Positions 26,588 through 35,910 of a DNA stretch of 64,000 nt are shown here, piece by piece. The notes under the pieces were generated by a model. It made no database searches and was not told where the DNA came from. It was given only the letters and a program-made list of their open reading frames with translations. Numbering within the stretch: position 1 is the stretch's first letter; every line of letters begins with the position of its first letter. Both the position numbers and the translations under genes were made by a program. Source of the DNA: Diaphorobacter sp. HDW4B (GTDB lineage Bacteria; Pseudomonadota; Gammaproteobacteria; Burkholderiales; Burkholderiaceae_C); the NCBI RefSeq assembly GCF_011305535.1, contig NZ_CP049905.1, positions 1,746,001 through 1,810,000 on the forward strand. Reading direction: 5' to 3'.

Positions 26588-26620
26588 TCGCGTTGCGAGC
26601 GTGCTGCGCTCACAACGCGA
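26588..26620 (-). terminator. Long GC-rich hairpin after the gspB-like gene
   Basis: TCGCGTTG (26588-26595) pairs with CAACGCGA (26613-26620), and GAGCG with CGCTC inside it, giving about 13 base pairs with single unpaired bases between the two stems. It lies between the gspB-like stop (26636) and the Crp/Fnr start (26534), so it could end the ExeA-GspB transcript or act in the regulator's leader. Confidence 0.5.
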
Positions 26621-26635
26621 GCCGAACGCCGGGAA

Positions 26636-27421
26636 TCAAGGCAGCGCGTAGCGATAGCCGCGAAACGCCCAGATCGTGCGCGCGTTTTCGATGCGCTCCA
26701 GCACGAGGCCCGGCCCCGCCGAATCGCCTTCATGCAACACCTGGCCGTTGACGATCACCATGCGGTACTTGGGATTGGTCGAATAAGTGATGCCTGCGAG
26801 CTGCAAGCTGGGCAGTTGCTCGCGCACGGCGGGCGGCAAGTTGGCGACGTTGTAGACAGGCGCTGCGGGAGCCGCAGCCACGGGAGCCGGTGCGGGTGCT
26901 GGCGCAGCGTTGTTGAATGACGCAGCGTCGGCAGGCGCAGCCATCTTGGCCTGACGCGCTGCTGCCTCTTCACGCTTGGCAGCAGCGGGCGTGGGAGTTG
27001 GCGTTGGCTGCGCCACAGGCTTGGGCGGCGCGGGCGGCGGTGGGGGCGGCGGCGTCACATCGATTTCGATGGGTGCGGGAGCGTCGCTCTTCACCACCAC
27101 CGGAGCAGGCGCAGGAGTGGGCACTGGCTCAGGAATTGCCACCGGTGCAGGTGTGGGCGCGGGAGCAGGCACCGCGGCTGGCACCTGCGCCACCACCACC
27201 GGCTGATGCGTTGCACCCTTGGGCCCGAACTGCAACCACGCAAGCGCGAGTGCTGCGACACCGGCTGCACCGGCAATCAGCCATGCGCCGCGATGGCCGC
27301 TGCGGGGCTCGGGCGTTTCCTTGGCCGAAGGCACGGTGACGGACTGCGTGTGCAGACCCGGCACGCTACCCCTGCCCCGTTCAGCTTGTGCGCGCTTGAG
27401 CGCATCGAGGATGTATGACAT
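26636..27421 (-). CDS. GspB-domain protein (ExeB-like)
   Basis: A 261-residue protein beginning MSYILDALKRAQAERGRG, the standard opening of GspB/ExeB proteins. One membrane segment lies near residues 46-63, followed by a long Pro/Ala-rich periplasmic linker of about 120 residues. It ends in the GspB C-terminal domain (PSLQLAGITYSTNPKYRMVIVNG to TIWAFRGYRYALP). ExeB partners the ATPase ExeA to insert the type II secretin through peptidoglycan. The two genes are separated by seven bases. No other gsp gene is visible here, so the rest of the secretion system, if present, is elsewhere. Confidence 0.9.
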   Translation of the reverse strand: MSYILDALKRAQAERGRGSVPGLHTQSVTVPSAKETPEPRSGHRGAWLIAGAAGVAALALAWLQFGPKGATHQPVVVAQVPAAVPAPAPTPAPVAIPEPVPTPAPAPVVVKSDAPAPIEIDVTPPPPPPPAPPKPVAQPTPTPTPAAAKREEAAARQAKMAAPADAASFNNAAPAPAPAPVAAAPAAPVYNVANLPPAVREQLPSLQLAGITYSTNPKYRMVIVNGQVLHEGDSAGPGLVLERIENARTIWAFRGYRYALP

Positions 27422-27428
27422 GGGTAAC

Positions 27429-29192
27429 TCAGGCTCCAGTACGCAGACGCGGTTCCGTCACACCGGCCGCACGATTCAACAACATCAAGGTCAGCGGTCC
27501 GGGCTGGCCGTCGGGCGTGATGCCCTGCGCCAGCTGGAACTGCCGAATGCGCTCGCGGCGCACGGTCGCAGGCTTGCCCGAAACGGCCTTGGCCTTCGAC
27601 CCGAGCGAACGCGCCAACTGCTCATCCAGCCATTCCTGCGCGGCAGGATTGGTCATCGGATCAGCACCTTCCGCAAGCGCTTTGGGCGCACGCCAGAACG
27701 TCGTGATCTCGCCATGCCACAGCGACGCCAGTTCGCTCACCGGAATCACCAGTTGCGAGCCGTTGGCCCCTTCGAGCCACGCATCTTCCTCGTTCAAACC
27801 TTCGAGCACCGCGCTCACTTTGACGGGCTGGCCATCGCGATTGGCCACCAGTGTGAGCAGCACCGGCCGGTTGAGCTGACGCACCAGCGCCAAGCCCGCC
27901 TTGCGATTGCGATAGCACTGCACGCCGCCGCGTGCGAGCGCTGGACAAGGGTCGGCGCTCTTGCCCGTGAGCTTGAGATTCCAGTTGGACGCCAGCACCT
28001 TCCACGCGGCAAAGCCGTCGTCGGCCGATTGCGCGTTCAGGAATTGTTCCAGCTCCATTGCCGATGAAGCCGACGAGATGGACGAGGCGGACGAAGCACT
28101 GCTTGCAGGCGCTTGCGCAGGTGTGGCTTGCGATGCTTCGGACGCAGCCGCTGAAGCCGTCACCTTGGGTGCGCTCGCGACACTGGCAGGCACGGCAGAT
28201 TCAGCAGCCGATGGCTTCGCCACAGCAGCCGCGCCTGGCCCGGATTCACCACGCAATGCCCAGCCCGCACCACCGGCGACCAAGGCCAGCGCCAATGCGC
28301 CCACCGGCCACCAAATGCGCGAAACAGCGGATTCGCGACGCGCATGCTGCGCATTCGCCAACGCCTTGCTTTTCGCGTCGAACACCTCGCGCGCAGCTTG
28401 CTTGACCACGGTTTCCGACACCTCGCGCGAGCCCGATGAATACGCGCCGAGCAGCGACCGATCACACAGCAGATTGATGCGGCGCGGCACGCCACCCGCG
28501 AGCGTATGCACGCGCTGCAAGGCCTTTTCACCGAACGGCGAAGGCCCCTTCAAACCCGCGACATTCAGGCGATGCGCCACGTATTGGCGCGTCTCGTCGA
28601 GGCTCAGCGCATCGAGGTGATAACGCGCAATCACGCGCTGCGCGAGCTGCTCCATCGACGGCTCGGCCACCATGGTGCGCAGCTCCGGTTGGCCGATCAG
28701 AATGATCTGCAGCAGCTTGCGCTCGCTGGTTTCAAGATTGGTGAGCAGGCGCAGTTGTTCGAGCACATCGGGGGCAAGGTTCTGCGCCTCGTCGATGATC
28801 AGCACGTTGTTGCGACCGCGTGCGTGCGACTCCAGCAGAAAGGCATTCAGCGGATCGATGCAGTCCTTGACGGTCTCCGAACCCGGCACCGAGGCCGCAT
28901 GCACCACGCCGAACTCGTCGCAGATCGAGCGCAGCAGCTCCAGCACCGTGAGCTTGGGATTGAAGATGTAGGCCACGTTGCAGTGCGCCGGAATCTGCTC
29001 CAGAAAACAGCGACAGACCGTGGTCTTGCCGGTGCCGACTTCACCCGTGAGCAGCACGAAACCGCCACCGGCATCGAGCCCGTAAAGCAGATGCGCCAAC
29101 GCCTCGCGATGGCGGTCGCTCATGAACAGGTAACGCGGGTCGGGCGCAATGGAAAAGGGCTGGTGCTCCAACCCGAAAAACGAGGCGTACAT
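27429..29192 (-). CDS. ExeA/GspA-type AAA ATPase with peptidoglycan-binding domain
   Basis: About 587 residues. The cytosolic AAA domain has Walker A GEVGTGKT (50-57), Walker B VLIIDEAQN (130-138) and sensor GGVPRRIN. A membrane segment at about 293-313 follows, then an Ala/Ser-rich linker. The periplasmic part has a papain-like/C39-like region (FAAWKVLASNWNLKL, VQCYRNRKAGLALVRQLNRP) and a C-terminal peptidoglycan-binding repeat (RIRQFQLAQGITPDGQPGPLT). This matches ExeA of type II secretion, which couples ATP use to remodelling peptidoglycan for secretin insertion. The ATG at 29192 is chosen, as MYASFFGLEHQPFSIAPDP is the family start. The GspB-like gene follows seven bases later. Confidence 0.92.
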   Translation of the reverse strand: MYASFFGLEHQPFSIAPDPRYLFMSDRHREALAHLLYGLDAGGGFVLLTGEVGTGKTTVCRCFLEQIPAHCNVAYIFNPKLTVLELLRSICDEFGVVHAASVPGSETVKDCIDPLNAFLLESHARGRNNVLIIDEAQNLAPDVLEQLRLLTNLETSERKLLQIILIGQPELRTMVAEPSMEQLAQRVIARYHLDALSLDETRQYVAHRLNVAGLKGPSPFGEKALQRVHTLAGGVPRRINLLCDRSLLGAYSSGSREVSETVVKQAAREVFDAKSKALANAQHARRESAVSRIWWPVGALALALVAGGAGWALRGESGPGAAAVAKPSAAESAVPASVASAPKVTASAAASEASQATPAQAPASSASSASSISSASSAMELEQFLNAQSADDGFAAWKVLASNWNLKLTGKSADPCPALARGGVQCYRNRKAGLALVRQLNRPVLLTLVANRDGQPVKVSAVLEGLNEEDAWLEGANGSQLVIPVSELASLWHGEITTFWRAPKALAEGADPMTNPAAQEWLDEQLARSLGSKAKAVSGKPATVRRERIRQFQLAQGITPDGQPGPLTLMLLNRAAGVTEPRLRTGA

Positions 29193-29509
29193 GGTGTCGA
29201 GGATACCGCCAGAGTGAATCAATACCGTGAAGGCGCCAAAGCGCGCTTCGGGCCGAGCGACGTGCGCACGGAAATAATCTGAAAAATGCGAGCAAACATC
29301 ATCGAAAACCCTTGATCAACCGTCATTTCTTGATATTTATCATCCAATTCACCACAGCAGGGTTACACCCGTGAGGACTAACCCGCAAATTGTCAGCGGC
29401 AAGACATATTGACGTCAAAGTTATTCCTACCATTCGCAACATCTTGATGGACACGCCCTTGGCTTTTGGCAACGGGCCCATCTGTTCACCCACCGGATTA
29501 GGTACAGGA
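29193..29509. other. Divergent promoter region between exeA-like and acyl-CoA synthetase genes
   Basis: This 317-base gap separates the minus-strand exeA-like gene and the plus-strand synthetase operon, so it should hold both promoters. The 29270-29420 part is A/T-richer. An in-frame ATG at 29447 could extend the synthetase by 21 residues. I see no clear operator or attenuator structure. Confidence 0.5.
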
Positions 29510-31435
29510 ATGAAGACAACGTTCCCCCATTTGCTGCTGCGACACGCCGCTGAGAGACCGGACGCCGCAGCCTTGCGCGAAAAAGAGTATGGCATCTGGC
29601 AGACCTGGAGCTGGAAGCACGCCGCGTCGGAAGTGCGCCAGATGGCCTGCGGTCTGCTGGCGCTGGGTTTCGAGCGCGGCCAGAACCTGGCTTTCGTGAG
29701 CGACAACCGCCCTCACCTGTACCTCGGCTTCGTGGCCGTGCAGAGCATCGGCGGCGTGCCGATTCCGTTGTACCAGGACGCGGTCGCCAGCGAAATGAAC
29801 TTCGTGATGAAGGACGCGGAAATCGCGTTCGCCTTCGCGGAAAACCAGGAACAGGTCGACAAGCTGCTCGAAGTGCGCGAGACCGTTGATTCGATCCGCC
29901 ACATCATCTATGACGACCCACGCGGTCTGCGCAAGTACGACGCCCCCGGCCTCATCAGCACCGAAGACCTGATGAAGAAAGGCGCGGAGTGGGACAAGGC
30001 GCATCCCGGCGAATGGGAAAAGCTGGTCGATCGCATCGAACCCACCGACGTCTCCGTCATCCTCTACACATCGGGCACCACCGGCACTCCCAAGGGCGTG
30101 TGCCAGACGCACGCGAGCTTCGCGGGCTCGGCCAAGGGCGCGATCGAAGTCGACAACCTGAACCCGAACGACAACGTCATCTCCTACCTGCCGCCAGCGT
30201 GGGTGGGCGACCACCTGTTCTCGCTCGCGCAGTGGTTGACTGCGGGCTTCACCATCAACTGCCCCGAGTCGGCCGCCACGATCAACATCGACCTGCGCGA
30301 AATCGGCCCCACGTATTACTTCGCACCACCGCGCGTGTTCGAAGGCATGCTGACCTCGGTGTCGATCCGCATGGAAGACGCGGCCAAGCCCAAGCGCTGG
30401 CTGTTCGAAAAGTGCATGGATCTGGCACGCCGCGTGGGCTCGGACATTCTCGATGGCAAGCCTGTCGGTGCCATGGATCGCTTCAAGTACAAGCTCGGCG
30501 ATCTGTTCATCTATGGCCCGCTGCGCAACGTGATGGGTCTGTCGGAAATTCGCGTGGCCTACACCGCTGGTGCCGCCATCGGCCCGGATCTGTTCCGCTT
30601 CTTCCGCTCCATCGGCATCAACCTGAAGCAGCTCTACGGCCAGACCGAAACCTGCGCCTACGTCTGCATTCAGCGCGACAAGGCCGTCAAGCTCAACAGC
30701 GTGGGCCGCGCCGCGCCCGGCATTGAACTGAAGATCGCCGACAACGGCGAAGTGCTGGTCAAGGGCGTGTCGGTTCTGAAGGAATACTACAAGCGCCCCG
30801 ACGCCACTGCCGAAGTGATCGACGCCAACGGCTACTTTCACACCGGCGATGCGGGCGTGCTCGATGCCGACGGCGACCTGCGCATCATCGATCGCGCCAA
30901 GGACGTGGGCAAGACGAACACGGGTGCGATGTTCGCGCCCAACTACATCGAGAACAAGCTCAAGTTCTTCCCGCAGATCAAGGAAGCCGTGTGCTTCGGC
31001 AACAAGCGCGATCAGGTCTGCGCGTTCATCAACATCGACTACGAAGCCGTGGGCAACTGGGCCGAGCGTCAAGGCATGCCGTACGGTGGTTATGTCGATC
31101 TGGCCACCAAGGAAAAGGTGATTGCACTGATCGCCGACTGCATCGGTCAGGTCAACAAGGACCTGGCGGGCGAGCCCGGCATGGCCGACACACAGATCGC
31201 GCGCTTCCTCGTGCTGCACAAGGAACTCGATCCCGATGACGACGAGCTGACACGCACACGCAAGGTGCGCCGCAACTTCATCGCGGACAAATATGGCGTG
31301 CTGGTCGATGCGCTCTACGCGGGCAAAACCGAGCAGTTCATCGAAACGCAAGTGAAGTTTGAAGATGGTCGCAAGGGCAGCGTGAGCGCCACCCTGAAGA
31401 TCAGCGACGCCAAGCTCCACAAGGCCACCGCCTGA
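29510..31435 (+). CDS. AMP-binding acyl-CoA synthetase (long-chain/aryl type)
   Basis: A 641-residue ANL-family ligase. AMP-binding motif I is YTSGTTGTPKGVCQTH near residue 185. Motif GQTETCAYVC lies in the A-domain and YFHTGDAGVLDADGDLRIIDR near 445, then the hinge and C-terminal Lys region. The long length fits the FACL group. It activates a carboxylate to its CoA thioester through an adenylate. It starts the plus-strand cluster with LivG, LivH, LivM, a binding protein, LivF and a PaaK-like ligase, so the acid is probably imported by that transporter; this is inferred. The start is ambiguous between 29447 and 29510; I chose 29510 because MKTTFPHLLLRHAAERP is the family opening. Confidence 0.92.
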   Translation: MKTTFPHLLLRHAAERPDAAALREKEYGIWQTWSWKHAASEVRQMACGLLALGFERGQNLAFVSDNRPHLYLGFVAVQSIGGVPIPLYQDAVASEMNFVMKDAEIAFAFAENQEQVDKLLEVRETVDSIRHIIYDDPRGLRKYDAPGLISTEDLMKKGAEWDKAHPGEWEKLVDRIEPTDVSVILYTSGTTGTPKGVCQTHASFAGSAKGAIEVDNLNPNDNVISYLPPAWVGDHLFSLAQWLTAGFTINCPESAATINIDLREIGPTYYFAPPRVFEGMLTSVSIRMEDAAKPKRWLFEKCMDLARRVGSDILDGKPVGAMDRFKYKLGDLFIYGPLRNVMGLSEIRVAYTAGAAIGPDLFRFFRSIGINLKQLYGQTETCAYVCIQRDKAVKLNSVGRAAPGIELKIADNGEVLVKGVSVLKEYYKRPDATAEVIDANGYFHTGDAGVLDADGDLRIIDRAKDVGKTNTGAMFAPNYIENKLKFFPQIKEAVCFGNKRDQVCAFINIDYEAVGNWAERQGMPYGGYVDLATKEKVIALIADCIGQVNKDLAGEPGMADTQIARFLVLHKELDPDDDELTRTRKVRRNFIADKYGVLVDALYAGKTEQFIETQVKFEDGRKGSVSATLKISDAKLHKATA

Positions 31436-31461
31436 GCCGCAACGAGAGGCAAGCACCCATC

Positions 31462-32250
31462 ATGAGTACTGACAAGAAGATTGGCGATGTCATTCTGGAC
31501 ATCAAGAACATCAGCCTCAGATTCGGCGGCGTGAAGGCGCTGACCGACATCTCGTTCAACGTGAAGGAGCACGAGATCCGCTCCATCATCGGCCCGAACG
31601 GCGCTGGCAAGAGCTCCATGCTCAACTGCATCAACGGCGTGTACACACCGAGCGAAGGCTCGATCACGTTCCGCGGAAAGACCTTCGATCACATGAACAG
31701 CCGCCAGGTCGCCGAGATGGGCGTGGCGCGCACGTTCCAGAACCTGGCGCTGTTCAAGGGCATGAGCGTGATCGACAACATCATGACCGGCCGCAACCTG
31801 AAGATCAAAAGCAATCTGCTCATGCAGGCGCTGCGCATCGGGCCGTCGGAGCGCGAAGAAATCAAGCACCGCGAGTTCGTCGAACACATCATCGACTTTC
31901 TGGAAATTCAAGCCTTCCGCAAGACGCCCGTGGGCCAGTTGCCCTACGGCCTGCAAAAGCGTGTGGACCTCGGACGCGCGTTGGCGATGGAGCCGCAAGT
32001 GCTGCTGCTCGACGAGCCGATGGCCGGCATGAACGTGGAAGAAAAGCAGGACATGTGCCGCTTCATTCTCGACGTGAATGACGAGTTCGGCACGACCATC
32101 GTGCTGATCGAACACGACATGGGCGTGGTGATGGACATCTCGGACCGCGTCGTGGTGCTCGACTACGGCAAGAAGATCGGCGACGGCGCGCCCGATGAAG
32201 TGCGCAACAACGAAGACGTGATCCGCGCCTATCTGGGCACGAGCCACTGA
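31462..32250 (+). CDS. livG: Branched-chain amino acid-type ABC transporter ATP-binding protein
   Basis: A 262-residue ABC ATPase of the LivG type: Walker A GPNGAGKSS near residues 44-52, Q-loop FQNLALFKGM, signature LPYGLQKRVDLGRALAMEP, Walker B VLLLDEPMAGM and switch His in LIEHDMG. It pairs with LivF to power import through LivH/LivM. It follows the CoA synthetase by 26 bases and precedes livH by 16, so it is part of one operon. Given the flanking CoA ligases, the imported solute may be an organic or aromatic acid rather than an amino acid. The signature lacks the usual LSGGQ, as is common in LivG. Confidence 0.93.
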   Translation: MSTDKKIGDVILDIKNISLRFGGVKALTDISFNVKEHEIRSIIGPNGAGKSSMLNCINGVYTPSEGSITFRGKTFDHMNSRQVAEMGVARTFQNLALFKGMSVIDNIMTGRNLKIKSNLLMQALRIGPSEREEIKHREFVEHIIDFLEIQAFRKTPVGQLPYGLQKRVDLGRALAMEPQVLLLDEPMAGMNVEEKQDMCRFILDVNDEFGTTIVLIEHDMGVVMDISDRVVVLDYGKKIGDGAPDEVRNNEDVIRAYLGTSH

Positions 32251-32266
32251 ACCGGGAGACAACGAA

Positions 32267-33196
32267 ATGGCATTCTTTCTGGAAACCCTGTTCGGCGGCC
32301 TGATGGCAGGCATGCTGTACGCGCTGGTGGCCCTCGGCTTCGTGCTGATCTTCAAGGCATCGGGCGTGTTCAACTTCGCGCAAGGCGCGATGGTGCTGTT
32401 CGCGGCGCTTGCGATGGCGCGCTTTGCGGAATGGATTCCGCAGTGGACCGGCATCGACAACAAGATCGTCACCGCCACGGCGGCGTTCATCCTCGCAGCC
32501 ATTGTGATGTTCATCGTCGCGTGGGTGATCGAGCGCCTCGTGCTGCGCCACCTCGTGAATCAGGAAGCCGCAACGCTGCTGATGGCGACGCTCGGCATCA
32601 CCTACTTCCTTGAAGGCGTGGGCCAGACCATCTTCGGCAGCGAGATCTACAAGATCGACATCGGCATGCCCAAGGATCCCGTGTTCCTGCTGGAATCGAT
32701 CTTCGAGGGCGGCGTGATGGTGAATCAGGAAGACATGATCGCCGCCGTGATCGCCGCCGTGCTGGTGGTGCTGCTGTCGGTGTTCTTCCAGAAGACCAAG
32801 ACCGGCCGTGCGCTGCGCGCCGTGGCGGACGACCATCAGGCCGCGCAATCGATCGGCATTCCGCTGAACCGCATCTGGGTGATCGTGTGGTGCGTGGCCG
32901 GCATCGTGGCGCTGGTCGCCGGGATGATCTGGGGCTCCAAGCTCGGCGTGCAGTTCTCGCTGACCACCGTGGCGCTGCGTGCTCTGCCGGTGGTGATTCT
33001 GGGCGGCCTGACTTCGGTGCCCGGCGCCATCATCGGCGGCCTGATCATCGGCGTGGGCGAGAAACTCTCCGAGGTCTACCTCGGCCCATTCGTGGGTGGC
33101 GGCATTGAAATCTGGTTCGCCTACGTGCTTGCGCTTGCATTCCTTCTGGTTCGCCCACAAGGTCTGTTCGGTGAAAAAATCATTGATCGCGTTTGA
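32267..33196 (+). CDS. livH: Branched-chain amino acid-type ABC transporter permease
   Basis: A 309-residue membrane protein with eight or so segments. Family motifs include the opening GGLMAGMLYALVALGFVLIF, the FNFAQGAM segment, and the cytosolic coupling region KTGRALRAVADDHQAAQSIGI with GG-rich VILGGLTSVPGAIIGG. This is the LivH-type permease. It would form the channel with LivM. The ATG at 32267 has a GGGAG site seven bases upstream. Near the end it carries the usual LVRPQGLFGEK. It is sandwiched between livG and livM with short gaps. Confidence 0.93.
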   Translation: MAFFLETLFGGLMAGMLYALVALGFVLIFKASGVFNFAQGAMVLFAALAMARFAEWIPQWTGIDNKIVTATAAFILAAIVMFIVAWVIERLVLRHLVNQEAATLLMATLGITYFLEGVGQTIFGSEIYKIDIGMPKDPVFLLESIFEGGVMVNQEDMIAAVIAAVLVVLLSVFFQKTKTGRALRAVADDHQAAQSIGIPLNRIWVIVWCVAGIVALVAGMIWGSKLGVQFSLTTVALRALPVVILGGLTSVPGAIIGGLIIGVGEKLSEVYLGPFVGGGIEIWFAYVLALAFLLVRPQGLFGEKIIDRV

Positions 33197-33222
33197 ACTG
33201 AGAACGACAAGGAGAAAGACAA

Positions 33223-34299
33223 ATGTTCTATCGTGAAAACGGCCAGTTCAAGACGAGCTACAAAGCCGACCAGCAAGTGTTCCCGATTCGTCAGGACAAG
33301 ATCGGCGTGTGGCTGCTGATTGCAGCGGCCTTCATCGTCGTGCCGATGTTCGCTGGCGACTATTTCTACCAGGCCATTCTGATTCCGCTGACCATCATGT
33401 GCCTGGCCGCACTCGGCGTGAACATTCTGGTGGGCTACTGCGGTCAGATCTCGCTGGGCTCCGGCGCGTTCATGGCGGTGGGCGCGTATGGCGCGTTCAA
33501 CTTCATGGTGCGCATTCCCGGCATGCCGCTGGTTCTGGCGCTGATTCTGGGCGGCCTGTGCGCCACGTTCTTCGGCATTCTGTTCGGTCTGCCAAGCCTG
33601 CGCGTGAAGGGTCTGTACCTTGCGGTTGCCACACTGGCCGCGCAGTTCTTCTCCGACTGGATGTTCCTGCGCATCAAGTGGTTCACCAACGATTCGCCAT
33701 CGGGCTCGGTGTCGGTCTCGCACCTGAACTTCTTCGGCATTCCCATCGAATCCGCGATGTCCGAATACCTGTTCTGCCTGGCCGTTCTGGTGGTGATCGC
33801 GATCCTTGCCAAGAACCTCGTTCGCGGCGCGATTGGCCGTGAATGGATGGCGATCCGCGACATGGACGTGGCCGCTTCGGTGATCGGCATTCGCCCGATG
33901 TACGCCAAGCTGTCGGCCTTCGCGGTCAGCTCCTTCATCATCGGCGTGGCCGGTGCGCTGTGGGCCTTCGTTCACCTGGGTGCGTGGGAACCTGCTGCGT
34001 TCTCGGTCGACGTGTCGTTCAAGCTGCTGTTCATGGTGATCATCGGCGGCATGGGCTCGATCATGGGCAGCTTCTTCGGCGCGGCCTTCATCGTGGTGCT
34101 GCCGATTGTGCTGAGCCTTGTGCTGCCAGCCATCGCCAACCTGTTCGGCTTCCAGATTTCCACGGCTGGCGTGTCGCACGCCGAGTTCATCATCTTCGGC
34201 GCGCTGATCGTCTGGTTCCTGATCGTGGAGCCGCATGGTCTGGCCAAGCTGTGGTCCATCGGCAAGCAGAAGATGCGTGTCTGGCCGTTCCCACATTAA
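33223..34299 (+). CDS. livM: Branched-chain amino acid-type ABC transporter permease
   Basis: A 358-residue LivM-type permease: about eight membrane segments, the motif GYCGQISLGSGAFMAVGAYG, PSLRVKGLYLAVATLAAQ, the coupling loop EWMAIRDMDVAASVIGIRP and GGMGSIMGSFFGAAFI. The N-terminal 30 residues are hydrophilic. The ATG at 33223 follows AAGGAG by eight bases. It is downstream of livH by 26 bases and ahead of the binding protein by 87, and the complex would lie in the inner membrane. Confidence 0.93.
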   Translation: MFYRENGQFKTSYKADQQVFPIRQDKIGVWLLIAAAFIVVPMFAGDYFYQAILIPLTIMCLAALGVNILVGYCGQISLGSGAFMAVGAYGAFNFMVRIPGMPLVLALILGGLCATFFGILFGLPSLRVKGLYLAVATLAAQFFSDWMFLRIKWFTNDSPSGSVSVSHLNFFGIPIESAMSEYLFCLAVLVVIAILAKNLVRGAIGREWMAIRDMDVAASVIGIRPMYAKLSAFAVSSFIIGVAGALWAFVHLGAWEPAAFSVDVSFKLLFMVIIGGMGSIMGSFFGAAFIVVLPIVLSLVLPAIANLFGFQISTAGVSHAEFIIFGALIVWFLIVEPHGLAKLWSIGKQKMRVWPFPH

Positions 34300-34386
34300 A
34301 TTGATTTCGTGTGTGCAAGTAATGCGCGTGCTGCGCAGAGAAGTTAGCTGAGTTAGTTGTTCGTTTACTCACCAAGGAGACAAACC

Positions 34387-35697
34387 ATGAAGTTCACCCG
34401 TCTGGCATTGGCCGCTACCCTGGTCGCCGCAAGCGCTGGCTTCGCCGGCAGCGCGTTCGCTCAGGAGCAGTTCATTCCGCTGCTGTCCTACCGCACCGGT
34501 GCCTATGCACCCAATGGCATTCCATGGGCCAACGGCAAGCAGGATTACCTCAAGCTCATCAACGAGCGCGACGGCGGCATCAACGGCGTGAAGATCGCCT
34601 TTGAAGAATGCGAAACCGGCTACGCCACCGACCGCGGCGTGGAGTGCTACGAACGCCTGAAGAGCAAGCCCTTCGTCGCTGCCGTGGACCCACAGGCCAC
34701 CGGCATCACCTTCGCGCTGACCGAAAAAGCGCCCGTCGACAAGATCCCGCTGATCACACTGGGCTACGGTCTGTCGATCGCCAAGGACGGCAATGCCTTC
34801 CAGTGGAACTTCCCCTTCATGGGCAGCTACTGGACGGGTGCCGACATCCTGATCCAGCACATCGGCAAGAAGGCCGGCGGCCTCGACAAGCTCAAGGGCA
34901 AGAAGGTCGCGCTGATCTATCACGACAGCCCGTTCGGCAAGGAGCCTATCCCGGTGCTGCAGGAACGCGCCAAGATGCACGGCTTCGAGCTGCAACTGCT
35001 GCCCGTGACCGCACCAGGCGTGGAACAGAAAGCCACCTGGCTGCAACTGCGCCAGAGCAAGCCTGACTACGCGCTGCTGTGGGGCTGGGGCGTGATGAAC
35101 TCCACCGCGCTGAAGGAAGCGCAAGCCACCGGCTTCCCGCGCGACAAGCTGTACGGCGTGTGGTGGGCTGGTGCCGAGCCTGATGTCCGCGACGTGGGCG
35201 AAGGCGCCAAGGGTTATCAGACACTGGCTCTGAACGGTTACGGTCAGAACACCAAGGTGTCGCAGGACGTGCTGAAGTTCGTGCACGACAAGAAGGCCGG
35301 TACCGGTCCTCGTGATGAAGTCGGCTCCGTGCTGTACACCCGCGGCATGATCATCTCGATGCTGACTGTGGAAGCCATCCGCACCGCGCAGGAAAAGTTC
35401 GGCAAGGGCAAGCCCATGACCGGCGAGCAAGTGCGCTGGGGTTATGAAAACCTGAATCTGACGGAAGCACGCCTGAAGGAACTGGGCTTCGACCAGGTGA
35501 TGCGTCCGGTGAAGACGGCTTGCAACGACCACATGGGCTCCACCTGGGCACGTATCCACACCTGGGACGGCAAGAAGTGGAACATGGGCAGCGACTGGTA
35601 TCAGTCCGACGACAAGGTCATCGAGCCGCTGATCAAGGAACAGGCCGACAAGTACCTGGCCGACAAGAAGCTGACACGTCGCACTGAGTGCAAGTGA
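34387..35697 (+). CDS. Periplasmic ABC transporter substrate-binding protein (Liv type)
   Basis: A 436-residue binding protein with a signal peptide (MKFTRLALAATLVAAS core, cleavage near AFAQ) and the type I periplasmic-binding fold opening FIPLLSYRTGAYAPNGIPWANG. It has YATDRGVECYERL and a later GYGQNTKVSQDVL region. It should feed the LivH/LivM/LivG/LivF transporter. Ligand residues cannot be read without a structure. The ATG at 34387 has AAGGAG ten bases upstream; an ATG at 34357 is weaker. It is the third of a four-part transporter set; the ligase genes on both sides hint that the ligand is an acid to be CoA-activated. Confidence 0.92.
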   Translation: MKFTRLALAATLVAASAGFAGSAFAQEQFIPLLSYRTGAYAPNGIPWANGKQDYLKLINERDGGINGVKIAFEECETGYATDRGVECYERLKSKPFVAAVDPQATGITFALTEKAPVDKIPLITLGYGLSIAKDGNAFQWNFPFMGSYWTGADILIQHIGKKAGGLDKLKGKKVALIYHDSPFGKEPIPVLQERAKMHGFELQLLPVTAPGVEQKATWLQLRQSKPDYALLWGWGVMNSTALKEAQATGFPRDKLYGVWWAGAEPDVRDVGEGAKGYQTLALNGYGQNTKVSQDVLKFVHDKKAGTGPRDEVGSVLYTRGMIISMLTVEAIRTAQEKFGKGKPMTGEQVRWGYENLNLTEARLKELGFDQVMRPVKTACNDHMGSTWARIHTWDGKKWNMGSDWYQSDDKVIEPLIKEQADKYLADKKLTRRTECK

Positions 35698-35700
35698 CAT

Positions 35701-35820
35701 CCCCCTGAGGCGCTTTGCGCCTTCCCCCTTCTCTCTGCGCGCTTTGCGCTCCGGGAAGGGGGACACCGCCATCGCCGCGTGGCGGCTCTTGCTTGGCGGT
35801 TGCTGGCTTCGGCCACGCCA
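35701..35820 (+). repeat. Dispersed repeat family 2, copy 1 (after binding-protein stop)
   Basis: The element starts three bases past the TGA of the binding protein: CCCCCTGAGGCGCTTTGCGC, then CTTCCCCC opposite GGAAGGGGGACACCGCC, then a CGCCGCGTGGCGG stem. Copy 2 at 39289 shares the same start, GGCGC-TTCGCGCC hairpin, CCTTCCCCCT and GGGGGACACCGCC. Multiple hairpins, with no long T-run, suggest transcript-end processing or attenuation, which would lower livF expression relative to the binding protein. Confidence 0.75.
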
Positions 35821-35910
35821 AGTTGAAAGATTGCGTCCCGCACGCAACCGAAAGCCACTCCGCAAGGTGGCTTCCGATTGGGTGAATGACTGGCTTGTAA
35901 AGGCATGAAT

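Noticed and set aside
29498-31456. A 652-codon minus-strand frame opposite the acyl-CoA synthetase
   Set aside because: It is antisense to a gene with clear AMP-binding motifs; composition rich in His/Val/Asp is typical of shadow frames.
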